Source: Edaphocola flava
GTDB taxonomy: Bacteria > Bacteroidota > Bacteroidia > Chitinophagales > Chitinophagaceae
Assembly: GCF_004118155.1 (NCBI RefSeq)
Contig: NZ_SAIQ01000001.1
Span: 1,178,001 to 1,242,000, forward strand
Direction of reading: 5' to 3'
Length of the DNA: 64,000 bases
The position numbers were made by a program, and so were the translations under genes. Of this stretch, positions 7,539 through 15,482 are shown one piece after another. A model generated the notes under the pieces. The model was given only the letters and a program-made list of their open reading frames with translations, was not told the origin of the DNA and did no database searches. How positions within the stretch are numbered: position 1 is the first letter of the stretch; the number at the start of each line of letters is the position of its first letter.

Positions 7539-9029
7539 ATGTTAAGGACTTTACATCTCCTTGTTTTACTGTTAGTTACGTTTTTTTCTTTTGCGCAGGA
7601 AGCGCCCAAGCGAGAGTTCAGAGCCGTATGGATCGCCACTGTTGGTAATATAGACTGGCCTTCTAAACCCGGACTGGGTGCCGCACAGCAGCAGAAAGAG
7701 TTTATCGACCGGCTTGATTTCCTGCATGAAAATGGCTTCAATGCCGTTATTGTACAGGTGCGGCCTGCAGCTGATGCATTTTATGCATCAGAATGGGAAC
7801 CCTGGAGCAAATACCTGAGCGGCAAGCAAGGCGTAGCCCCGTTCCCGATGTATGATCCCATTGCATTTATGGTGGAAGAAACACATAAGCGAAACATGGA
7901 GTTTCATGCATGGTTCAACCCTTTCAGGGCATTGGTCAACAGTGCCATCAACCCTAATCCCCCTTCACACGCAACCCGTACCCATCCAGAATGGGTAATT
8001 CATTATGGAGGCAAGTCCTATTTCGATCCCGGAAATCCTGCCGCGCGCAATTATGTAAACCAGGTGATCCTGGATGTGGTGAGACGATACGATATAGATG
8101 GGGTGCATATTGACGATTATTTTTATCCTTATAAAATTGCCGGTAAAACATTTAACGATCAGCGCTCCTTTGCAGAGTATGGTGCCGGTATGAGCATTGA
8201 TGACTGGAGAAGAGATAACATCAACAAATTTGTAGAAACGCTCTACAAGTCTGTAAAAAAAGAGAAGATGTATGTGAAGGTAGGCATCAGTCCGTTCGGC
8301 ATCTGGCGCAACAACAGGCAGGACCCTACGGGTAGTGCGACTAATGGAACCAGCTGTTACGATGACCTGTATGCCGATGTAGCTACATGGGTGCGTAATA
8401 AGTGGGTAGACTATGTGGCACCTCAGTTGTACTGGGAGCATGGGCACCGCCTGGCGGCCTATGATGTGCTGGTACCCTGGTGGAAAAGCCTCTGTAAAGA
8501 GCGTGCACTATATATCGGCATGGGCGTATACCGTATGGTAAATGCGACACAGCCCGTATGGAAAGGTTATGGTGAGATACTGAAACAGGTACAGACTGAG
8601 CGTAGCTATAAAGCAGATGGTGCGATCATGTACAGTATGTCCAGTTTTGATAAAATCGGTTCTGGTTTATCTAACCAGTTAAAGCAGGCGGAGTATTACG
8701 GTTCTATTGCCATTCCGCCGGCTATGCCCTGGCTGGATAACACAGCACCGGCAGCTCCGAGAGCTATACTGAAAGTAACCAATAACCAGAAGTCTGCAAT
8801 CATTACCTGGGAGCCATCGGCCAGTAAAGAGCCGCTGAAATACCTTGTGTATAAATTTAATAAAGGTGAAACCGTTGATCTGAATAAGTCTATCAAACTG
8901 GTAGCCATCACACAAAAGAATGTATTTGTGGATGATGATCCTGACTTTATACATGCGCAGTACGTGATCACGGCTGCAGATCGCCTGTGGAATGAAAGCA
9001 AACCAAGTGAAATACTAGTCTATCGATAA
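7539..9029 (+). CDS. Family 10-like glycosyl hydrolase (GHL10/DUF187) with C-terminal Fn3-like domain
   Basis: 496 residues with a signal peptide (LLVLLLVTFFSFAQ). REFRAVWIATVGNIDWPSKP opens the GHL10/DUF187 TIM-barrel found in YngK-like exported hydrolases. Further family landmarks are FHAWFNPFRAL, GVHIDDYFYPY with its acidic pair, and DYVAPQLYWEHGH. Residues from about 400 onward (AAPRAILKVTNNQ..., TWEPSASKEPLKYLVYKF) form a fibronectin-III-like module. Related enzymes act on wall glycans or glucosaminoglycans; the exact substrate is not readable. It probably forms a unit with the antiporter gene 21 bases downstream. Confidence 0.88.
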   Translation: MLRTLHLLVLLLVTFFSFAQEAPKREFRAVWIATVGNIDWPSKPGLGAAQQQKEFIDRLDFLHENGFNAVIVQVRPAADAFYASEWEPWSKYLSGKQGVAPFPMYDPIAFMVEETHKRNMEFHAWFNPFRALVNSAINPNPPSHATRTHPEWVIHYGGKSYFDPGNPAARNYVNQVILDVVRRYDIDGVHIDDYFYPYKIAGKTFNDQRSFAEYGAGMSIDDWRRDNINKFVETLYKSVKKEKMYVKVGISPFGIWRNNRQDPTGSATNGTSCYDDLYADVATWVRNKWVDYVAPQLYWEHGHRLAAYDVLVPWWKSLCKERALYIGMGVYRMVNATQPVWKGYGEILKQVQTERSYKADGAIMYSMSSFDKIGSGLSNQLKQAEYYGSIAIPPAMPWLDNTAPAAPRAILKVTNNQKSAIITWEPSASKEPLKYLVYKFNKGETVDLNKSIKLVAITQKNVFVDDDPDFIHAQYVITAADRLWNESKPSEILVYR

Positions 9030-9050
9030 TCATTTTAAATTGTAAACAGC

Positions 9051-10343
9051 ATGGAATTATACTACTCGTTCTCTATCTTAATTGTTCTTGCGGCAGTTTT
9101 TGCATATATCAATGCCCGATTTTTAAAACTGCCCTCCGTGATCGGAATAATGGTAATTTCCATGTTGTTCTCTATAGGCCTTGTAACCACAGGCCGCTTT
9201 TTTCCCAAAACCTTCTCTGGTTTCCTGAACCTCTTGTCCGGCTTTGATTTTACCGAACTGGTTATGGGAGCCATGCTTAACTTTCTCCTGTTTGCCGGAG
9301 CCATACATATCCGCCTCAAAGATCTTAAAGAACAGATGTGGCAGGTATTGACACTTTCTACTGTTAGCGTTGTGATCTCCACCTTAGTTGTCGGATATTT
9401 ATTCCATTTCGGAATGGGGCTTATCGGCTTACAGATCCCACTGGTGCATTGTCTCCTCTTCGGTGCGCTTATTTCTCCTACAGATCCGATCGCCGTACTC
9501 AGCATTCTGAAGCAAACCAGTGTATCACAATCTTTAAAAACTAAAATTGCCGGAGAATCACTGTTTAATGATGGTGTGGCCCTGGTATTGTTTATCCTGA
9601 TCAGGGGTATTGCCGAGGGTAGTGCAGTAGATATTACGCCTAAAGGCATTTCTATTTTATTCATCAAAGAAGCTGTAGGTGGTATCACCCTTGGCATAGT
9701 GATTGGTTATATAGGCTCGATCATGATCAAGCAGATCGATGATTATACCGTAGATGTACTCATCACCCTGGCTATTGTAATGGGCGGCTACCTGATTGCC
9801 GGTCAGCTGCACGTATCTGGTCCGCTGGCGATGGTGGCCGCGGGGCTTATTGTCGGCAACTATGGTCGTGATAAGGCCATGAGCGAAACCTCAAGAGAGT
9901 ATGTAGATCGCTTCTGGGAGTTGAATGATGAAATTCTGAATGCTATTTTATTCCTCTTCATCGGCTTTGAGGTATTACTGATTCCTGAATGGAAAGTATA
10001 CTGGCTTCCGGGGGTGATTGCTATTGTAATTGTATTATTTGCCCGCTATATATCTATTATTATCCCGGCCAGGCTGATCAAGTTTAATAAAAAGCTAAGC
10101 AAGCAGTCCATCCTTATTCTTGTATGGGGAGGCTTGCGTGGCGGGGTGTCTATCGCATTGGCCTCATCTCTGTCAGAGCATACCAATAAGAATATGATCC
10201 TTACGGTGACCTACTTTGTAGTCATCTTCTCGATCATTATCCAGGGTTTGTCTGTGGGTAGACTTACAGGGCCCCGTTCGTTCTCTACGCGCAGGCGCAG
10301 GGTATCCCGAAGGCTGGATCGCGCAGCCAATCCCGGCCTCTAA
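9051..10343 (+). CDS. CPA1-family Na+/H+ antiporter (NhaP-like)
   Basis: 430 residues with about 12 membrane segments. CPA1 hallmarks are present: ISPTDPIAVL in the unwound helix, GESLFNDGVALVLF with the Asn-Asp ion-binding pair, and WGGLRGGVSIALA near residue 365. It exchanges Na+ (or K+) for H+ at the inner membrane, regulating pH and salt. The short C-terminal tail is strongly basic (TRRRRVSRRLDR). There is no large cytosolic domain. It follows the GHL10 gene by 21 bases, and yidC begins 80 bases downstream behind its own promoter. Confidence 0.92.
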   Translation: MELYYSFSILIVLAAVFAYINARFLKLPSVIGIMVISMLFSIGLVTTGRFFPKTFSGFLNLLSGFDFTELVMGAMLNFLLFAGAIHIRLKDLKEQMWQVLTLSTVSVVISTLVVGYLFHFGMGLIGLQIPLVHCLLFGALISPTDPIAVLSILKQTSVSQSLKTKIAGESLFNDGVALVLFILIRGIAEGSAVDITPKGISILFIKEAVGGITLGIVIGYIGSIMIKQIDDYTVDVLITLAIVMGGYLIAGQLHVSGPLAMVAAGLIVGNYGRDKAMSETSREYVDRFWELNDEILNAILFLFIGFEVLLIPEWKVYWLPGVIAIVIVLFARYISIIIPARLIKFNKKLSKQSILILVWGGLRGGVSIALASSLSEHTNKNMILTVTYFVVIFSIIIQGLSVGRLTGPRSFSTRRRRVSRRLDRAANPGL

Positions 10344-10386
10344 CGTTAAATGTTATATGCATAAATTATAATTCGCAATTAAGTTT

Positions 10387-10394
10387 TACCTTTG
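10387..10394 (+). promoter_or_regulatory. Bacteroidota -7 element for yidC
   Basis: TACCTTTG, an exact TAnnTTTG match, lies 29 bases upstream of the yidC ATG in the 80-base spacer. Confidence 0.55.
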
Positions 10395-10423
10395 CGCCTC
10401 ATATTATATTGAATTAACACATA

Positions 10424-12229
10424 ATGGATCGCAATTCAGTCATTGGTTTTGTATTGTTACTTGCCCTGGCCACCGGTTACATCTTTTACAGTAACAATTC
10501 CGCCAAGGAGTATCAAGCCAAAAAAACTGCAGATTCTTTAGCTTATGCTAAAGCACACCCGCAACCTGCTGCAAACACTGCAGTATTGAAAGACACTACT
10601 ACCGTAGTGGACACTTCGCTTCCGACCGCATTCCGTGGTGCAGAGCAAATGGTAACCGTAAGCAACGGACTTATCAACCTTAAAGTAACCAGCAAAGGTG
10701 CTTTCCCGGTTGAGGCTAACCTGGTTAAATTTAAAACCTATAGCCAGAAGCCTTTATTACTGTTCTCCGGCAAACCAGGCAACCGTCTGGCGTTTAAGAT
10801 CCCGGTTAATGGTAAAGATATGTGGTCTGATGAGCTGAACTTCACTCCGGAGCAGAAAACCGCAGCTGATGGTAGTCCGCAACTGGTAATGACAGCTGAT
10901 GTCGGTGCCGGTAAAAGTGTAGTAATGACCTATACCCTGCCTAAGGATGGTTATATGATGGATGCAAGCCTGCGCCTGGTTGGTATGGCTGACGGTCTGT
11001 CTAAAACTACCGAAATCCCGGTAGAATGGAAAACAACAGCATTAAGTACGGAAAAAGACCTGAAGAACGAACGCACAAATGCGCAGATACACTTCCGTTA
11101 CCAGAGTGGCGAGCATGATTACAATACCGTATCCCGCAAGCCTAAAAAGTCTATGGATGAGGCGCTGCAATGGATGGGTGTAAAAACGCACTTCTTCAAC
11201 TCAACCATTATTGCTGCCGAAAAACCGTTTAAGAAAGGTTCATACGATGCTGCTGAACCTAATGATTCCAGCATTGTGGCTACAGACTTAAGCACCATGA
11301 GCATTCCGGTTGCTGCGTCGAATGATTTTGCCTTTAACTTCAGATGGTATATCGGACCTAATGATTATAATACCCTGAAATCATATAATTATGAAATGGA
11401 AGAAATGATTCCTCTTGGTTTCGGTATCTTCTTCTTCGTAAAATATATTGCGAAATGGGCGATCATTCCATTGTTCAATGTGTTGTCTTCATTCATCTCT
11501 AACTTCGGTATCCTGATCATCGTGATGACCCTGATCATCCGTTTCGTTTTATCCTTCTTCACATACAAAAGCCAGTTGTCTTCAGCGAAGATGCGTGTGC
11601 TGAAACCGGAGCTGGATGAACTGAAAGCGAAGTATGCCGATAACCAGCAACAGTTTGGTATGGAGCAAATGAAATTATACCGCACTGCGGGTGTAAACCC
11701 ATTAGGTGGTTGTTTACCATTATTACTGCAGATGCCTTTCCTGCTGGCCATGTATTATGTATTCCCTACAGCAATCCAGCTGCGCCAGGCGAAGTTTTTA
11801 TGGGCTGATGACTTATCAACTTATGATAATATCCTGAACTTACCATTCAGCATTCCGTTCTACGGAGACCACGTGAGCTTATTCACCCTGCTGATGACCG
11901 TATCCAGTTTGTTACTGGCTATATACAGCAAGCAAATGACCGGAGGTCAGGAAATGGCAGGCCCTAACGGACAAGTGATGAAATGGATGCCTTACATCAT
12001 GCCAATCATGTTCCTGGGCTGGTTCAACAACTTTGCAGCAGGTCTTACCTTCTACTACTTCTTCTCCAATATGCTGAGCTTATTACAGCAGTTTGTTATC
12101 CAGAAGTTCTTTATTAATGAAGAGAAAATTCATGCGAAGATCAAGGCAAACAGAAACAAGCCAGCCGCTACCTCTAAATGGCAGCAAAGGCTGGAAGAAA
12201 TGCAGAAGCAACAGCAAAACAGAAAATAA
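10424..12229 (+). CDS. yidC: Membrane protein insertase YidC
   Basis: 601 residues. The layout is one N-terminal membrane helix, a large periplasmic domain (about residues 55-320) and the conserved five-helix insertase core from about residue 330 (FGIFFFVKYIAKWAIIPLF; LGGCLPLLLQMPFLLAMYYVF). The basic cytosolic loop contains SSAKMRVLKPELDELKAKY. This matches full-length Gram-negative YidC/Oxa1. It inserts inner-membrane proteins, alone or with SecYEG. The tail is Lys/Gln-rich, which helps ribosome binding in the family. It has its own -7 element and a long perfect terminator, so it is probably monocistronic. Confidence 0.96.
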   Translation: MDRNSVIGFVLLLALATGYIFYSNNSAKEYQAKKTADSLAYAKAHPQPAANTAVLKDTTTVVDTSLPTAFRGAEQMVTVSNGLINLKVTSKGAFPVEANLVKFKTYSQKPLLLFSGKPGNRLAFKIPVNGKDMWSDELNFTPEQKTAADGSPQLVMTADVGAGKSVVMTYTLPKDGYMMDASLRLVGMADGLSKTTEIPVEWKTTALSTEKDLKNERTNAQIHFRYQSGEHDYNTVSRKPKKSMDEALQWMGVKTHFFNSTIIAAEKPFKKGSYDAAEPNDSSIVATDLSTMSIPVAASNDFAFNFRWYIGPNDYNTLKSYNYEMEEMIPLGFGIFFFVKYIAKWAIIPLFNVLSSFISNFGILIIVMTLIIRFVLSFFTYKSQLSSAKMRVLKPELDELKAKYADNQQQFGMEQMKLYRTAGVNPLGGCLPLLLQMPFLLAMYYVFPTAIQLRQAKFLWADDLSTYDNILNLPFSIPFYGDHVSLFTLLMTVSSLLLAIYSKQMTGGQEMAGPNGQVMKWMPYIMPIMFLGWFNNFAAGLTFYYFFSNMLSLLQQFVIQKFFINEEKIHAKIKANRNKPAATSKWQQRLEEMQKQQQNRK

Positions 12230-12244
12230 GCTAAACGCTTAGTT

Positions 12245-12295
12245 ATATAAAAAAGGAAGCCGGAATGTATCACATTCCGGCTTCCTTTTTTATAT
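12245..12295 (+). terminator. Terminator of yidC
   Basis: A 23-base perfect stem (left arm 12245-12267, right arm 12273-12295) with a 5-base loop. The stem contains an A-run and a T-run, so it can work in both directions. It lies 16 bases after the yidC stop codon and about 40 bases before the convergent gene's stop codon. Confidence 0.9.
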
Positions 12296-12332
12296 ACTAT
12301 CCTTGTTGTTGAATTTGATTGAAAGAGGAGTC

Positions 12333-12818
12333 TTACTGTACACCATCAATCAGATCGGTATCTCCTGTCTTTGGGGTAGGATGGTCCTGTTGTGGTTCGT
12401 CATCGATTAATGGCCCCTTTCCTGCAGCCTTCATCTTATTCAGGTAATTCATATAGCTGCCAAACTGGTTCATCAGGTTGTATCCGTCATTGGTGAGGGT
12501 CAGCTTGCCGTTTTTGCCAAATCCGATCACTGCTTTCATCAGGCCGGAGTTCGTAATGATATCCCAGAAGGATTCCAGTGCTTTGCCTTCAGAAACCGAA
12601 ATGTTATTCGGGGTCAGTATTTCATTTACGAAATCGAGGTCTCTGCGGTCACCGTTATTATATAATTCCCGAAGGCTTACATCAATCAGTATAGCTTCAA
12701 TATCTTTAGGGCTAAACTGTACTGGTTTATTCCCCGCCGGGTTCTGAGCATCTTTGCCCGTGCTGGCTTGTTTGATTCCCCTCTTACGCAATCTGTTAAT
12801 CGTTTCTCTTGATTTCAT
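12333..12818 (-). CDS. Conserved hypothetical protein, cytoplasmic
   Basis: 161 residues from the ATG at 12816-12818 (MKSRETINRLRKRGIKQ). A longer frame starting at 12911 would overlap psd by 44 bases, so the shorter start is preferred. The N-terminus is basic and possibly nucleic-acid binding. The centre (FSPKDIEAILIDVSLRELYN ... NGKLTLTNDGYNLMNQFGSY) is helical with a winged-helix-like strand pair, and the C-terminus is acidic and disordered. No signal peptide or named family was recognised. It is the last gene of the psd/cdsA cluster, 49 bases after psd. Confidence 0.6.
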   Translation of the reverse strand: MKSRETINRLRKRGIKQASTGKDAQNPAGNKPVQFSPKDIEAILIDVSLRELYNNGDRRDLDFVNEILTPNNISVSEGKALESFWDIITNSGLMKAVIGFGKNGKLTLTNDGYNLMNQFGSYMNYLNKMKAAGKGPLIDDEPQQDHPTPKTGDTDLIDGVQ

Positions 12819-12867
12819 ACGCTGATCTGTTGTGTTCAATAGAGTAAATATACTAAAAAAGCGGTAC

Positions 12868-13533
12868 TTACAGTCTGGCAAGAATGGTCTGTCCGCCTTT
12901 TGTCTTATCACCGATATTTACCTCAATTTTTGTACCAACAGGGAAGTAAATATCTACACGTGAACCGAAACGGATGAAACCAAATTCTGCATTCTGACCA
13001 ATAGTCTGTCCGTCCTTAACATAATAGCAGATACGGCGGGCCAGAGCACCGGCGATCTGACGCATCAGCAGGGTTACCTGGTTGTTGGCTACAACTACTG
13101 TAGTACGCTCGTTTTCTGTAGAGGACTTCGGATGCCATGCTACCAGGTATTTACCAGGATGGTATTTTACATATTTGATCAGTCCTTTGATCGGGCTGCG
13201 GTTTACGTGAACATTCAGGGGAGACATAAAGATAGAAACCTGTAAACGCTTGTCTTTGAAATATTCGTTTTCTACAGTTTCTTCAATCACCACAACTTTA
13301 CCATCTGCAGGGGCAATCACCAGGTTATCACCTTGTGTAAAGGTTCTGTTCGGAATTCTGAAGAACCAAAGTACCCAGAACCATAATAAGAAAAAGGCTG
13401 TTTGTAAAGTCCAGTAAGCAATCTGGAAAGCACAGCCCGCTTTATTCAGCAGGAAATGGTTTAAGATCGCCAGCCCGGCAAATAAGATAGTAGCAATAGT
13501 GATATATTTATATCCTTCGCGATGAATCGTCAT
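12868..13533 (-). CDS. psd: Phosphatidylserine decarboxylase, short (archaeal-type) form
   Basis: 221 residues, the length of the compact PSD-A-type proenzyme. The N-terminal 50 residues hold two hydrophobic segments anchoring it to the inner membrane. APADGKVV carries the catalytic Asp and SPLNVHVNRSP the His. FGSRVDIYFP near the C-terminus contains the Gly-Ser self-cleavage site that yields the pyruvoyl group. It makes phosphatidylethanolamine from phosphatidylserine. It lies 46 bases downstream of cdsA, so two sequential phospholipid steps share a unit. A phosphatidylserine synthase gene is not in the window. Confidence 0.93.
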   Translation of the reverse strand: MTIHREGYKYITIATILFAGLAILNHFLLNKAGCAFQIAYWTLQTAFFLLWFWVLWFFRIPNRTFTQGDNLVIAPADGKVVVIEETVENEYFKDKRLQVSIFMSPLNVHVNRSPIKGLIKYVKYHPGKYLVAWHPKSSTENERTTVVVANNQVTLLMRQIAGALARRICYYVKDGQTIGQNAEFGFIRFGSRVDIYFPVGTKIEVNIGDKTKGGQTILARL

Positions 13534-13579
13534 AATTAAATATGAATGGTTAAAAAATGAGTGTCAAAATTAAATCAAA

Positions 13580-14410
13580 TTATGCTGCCATCGCAAACAT
13601 TATATAAATATAAGCAAATGGCAGTGCGGCCAGCAGCGAATCAAAGCGATCCAGAGCCCCGCCGTGACCCGGCATTATATTGCCAGAGTCCTTAATGCCC
13701 GCCAGTCTTTTCAGTTTAGACTCCAGCAGGTCACCTGCTGTACCGGCAAATGCTGCAATTGCTGCAAAGACCATCCAGTCTATAGGATGGAAGCGGGTAG
13801 CGTAGTCGTAATGCGCCCAGATCGCAGCGCCACCAATTGTAAGCAATGCACCACCAATAGTACCTTCCCAGGTTTTCTTTGGCGAAATGGGCGAAAAAGG
13901 TGTTTTGCCGATGAAAGACCCAACGATATAAGCCATCGTGTCATTCATCCATATCATTAAAATTAAAGCCAGGGGCAGGGAGAAATGGATGCTCCATAAC
14001 TGCACCATCAGCGCCATCGGTACCGCAACATATAATAAGCCAATAAGGCTCATGACCCCGGCAGCCAATGCGGTACGTTTGGACAGTATCGCCGGGAACA
14101 GGATGATCAGCGGGATGCCCGTCAGCATAGCGGTTTCGAATGCGCCGGAAGCAGAAAGGTTTACTCCTACAAATACCAGCACACCCATTACCTGTGTCAG
14201 CCATTGCAGCCAGGCAGGAAAGTGAGCCTCTTTAAAAATGTTCTGTGCCAGTCGGTAAAACTCACGGATGCCCAGGGACTGGATCAGTAGCGCCAGCCCG
14301 ACAATGCCGTAAACAGAGCCCGTCCACAAGTGGCCCAGCAGGCCAAACATCATAATAGCAGCAAAAACAATGGCAGAGCCCAAACGGGTAAAAAATACAG
14401 GCCAGTTCAT
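13580..14410 (-). CDS. cdsA: Phosphatidate cytidylyltransferase
   Basis: 276 residues, multi-spanning. It carries the CdsA signature near the C-terminus: LKRLAGIKDSGNIMPGHGG followed by DRFD, with the Asp and His residues that coordinate metal and CTP. KTWEGTIGG lies upstream of it, as in the family. It makes CDP-diacylglycerol from phosphatidate and CTP in the inner membrane, feeding the pathway to Psd. The start ATG is only 3 bases from the stop of the CPBP protease gene, and psd follows, so the order CPBP-cdsA-psd-hypothetical suggests one transcript. Confidence 0.94.
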   Translation of the reverse strand: MNWPVFFTRLGSAIVFAAIMMFGLLGHLWTGSVYGIVGLALLIQSLGIREFYRLAQNIFKEAHFPAWLQWLTQVMGVLVFVGVNLSASGAFETAMLTGIPLIILFPAILSKRTALAAGVMSLIGLLYVAVPMALMVQLWSIHFSLPLALILMIWMNDTMAYIVGSFIGKTPFSPISPKKTWEGTIGGALLTIGGAAIWAHYDYATRFHPIDWMVFAAIAAFAGTAGDLLESKLKRLAGIKDSGNIMPGHGGALDRFDSLLAALPFAYIYIMFAMAA

Positions 14411-14413
14411 AAA

Positions 14414-15382
14414 TTATCCGGAAATATTATTTTGATAAGAAGATTGATACGGCATAGACCAGGTCTTGGCGAAGCCATGAGTGCCGGCAAATATGCGGCG
14501 TAGTGTGAAAAATACAATAACAGCTCCTGCGACTAATAAACCAATGATCACATAAATAGGGAGCTGTTCCTCTTCCAGATGCGGATTGCGCGATACCCAG
14601 AATGCCTGCAATACCTGTATACCATTATTTAGGAAATGCAATAAGATAGCATACCAGATATTACCGGTACGATGGTAGATGAATCCAAGTACAATCCCAG
14701 CCAGGGTAATAGGCAGGAAATTGTAGATACTGGCATGGTACATCGCGAAGAACAAACCGGTTGCAATAATGCTGAATACAGGTCTTTTCAGAAAACTATT
14801 AAAGAAACGCTGTACGATACCCCGGAAAAAAATCTCTTCGCAGAAGGCCGGAATCAGTGCGATAAAGATAACCCGGATGATGATATCACCGACAGTATCC
14901 ATACGCAGCAGGGCAGCTTCCATAGCTTTGCGCTGTTCCTGCATGGTATCGGCTTCAGTACCCCAGGAGAAAGATTGTAGTAATGCAGAAAGCCCTAATA
15001 TCAGTGCCAGCATACCTATGGCTACTATGAACATACTGGCTGCACGGGAGCCTTTTACCGGTTTGAAAGATAAAAAGAAACGCGGGCGGTCGGGGAGCAG
15101 GTATATAAAAGCCAGCGCCGGTAACAGGAAGGTCAATACCTGCGACAGTCCGTTCAGCAATAACAATCCCCAGCTGAGATTACTGTCGACCGGAGTTGCT
15201 GTACTATTGAGCGATTTAAGATCTATATGCATCATACTGGTCAGGGCCTGGCTGCTGCCCATAAATAAAGCCGTGCCCAGAAAATAAAGACACAGAAAAA
15301 ATAATAACTGCATGGCCGGAGCTTGCCGTCTCAGCTGAAACATACGCATGATCATCACTTGGTAAGCTGCAAAGATACTCAA
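14414..15382 (-). CDS. CPBP-family intramembrane protease (CAAX/ABI type)
   Basis: 322 residues with about eight membrane helices. The three active-site motifs of the CPBP/Rce1-like family are visible: CEEIFFRGIVQRF (EExxxR), FAMYHASIYNFLP (motif-2 His) and LLHFLNNGIQV (motif-3 His and Asn). Family members cleave substrates within the membrane or work as bacteriocin-immunity-like factors; the substrate here is unknown. Several Met codons lie within the first 14 residues (1, 10, 12, 14), so the exact start is uncertain. It is the first gene of the phospholipid cluster. Confidence 0.88.
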   Translation of the reverse strand: MSIFAAYQVMIMRMFQLRRQAPAMQLLFFLCLYFLGTALFMGSSQALTSMMHIDLKSLNSTATPVDSNLSWGLLLLNGLSQVLTFLLPALAFIYLLPDRPRFFLSFKPVKGSRAASMFIVAIGMLALILGLSALLQSFSWGTEADTMQEQRKAMEAALLRMDTVGDIIIRVIFIALIPAFCEEIFFRGIVQRFFNSFLKRPVFSIIATGLFFAMYHASIYNFLPITLAGIVLGFIYHRTGNIWYAILLHFLNNGIQVLQAFWVSRNPHLEEEQLPIYVIIGLLVAGAVIVFFTLRRIFAGTHGFAKTWSMPYQSSYQNNISG

Positions 15383-15422
15383 TGGAACGCAATGGCCCGA
15401 AACAGATTATGTAAGAAAACTG

Positions 15423-15469
15423 TTATATAAAAAGAGGCTCCCGCATTGCAGGAGCCTCTTTTTATATAA
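15423..15469 (-). terminator. Terminator of the GH3 fusion gene
   Basis: A 19-base perfect stem with a 9-base loop, flanked on both sides by TATATAA/TTATATA. It lies 14 bases after the stop codon of the minus-strand gene and upstream of the CPBP gene. Confidence 0.85.
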
Positions 15470-15482
15470 TTGATCCGGGTTT

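Noticed and set aside
9062-9697. A 211-codon minus-strand frame over the antiporter gene
   Set aside because: Antisense shadow; its sequence is low-complexity and unrelated to any family, while the plus-strand frame has full antiporter motifs.
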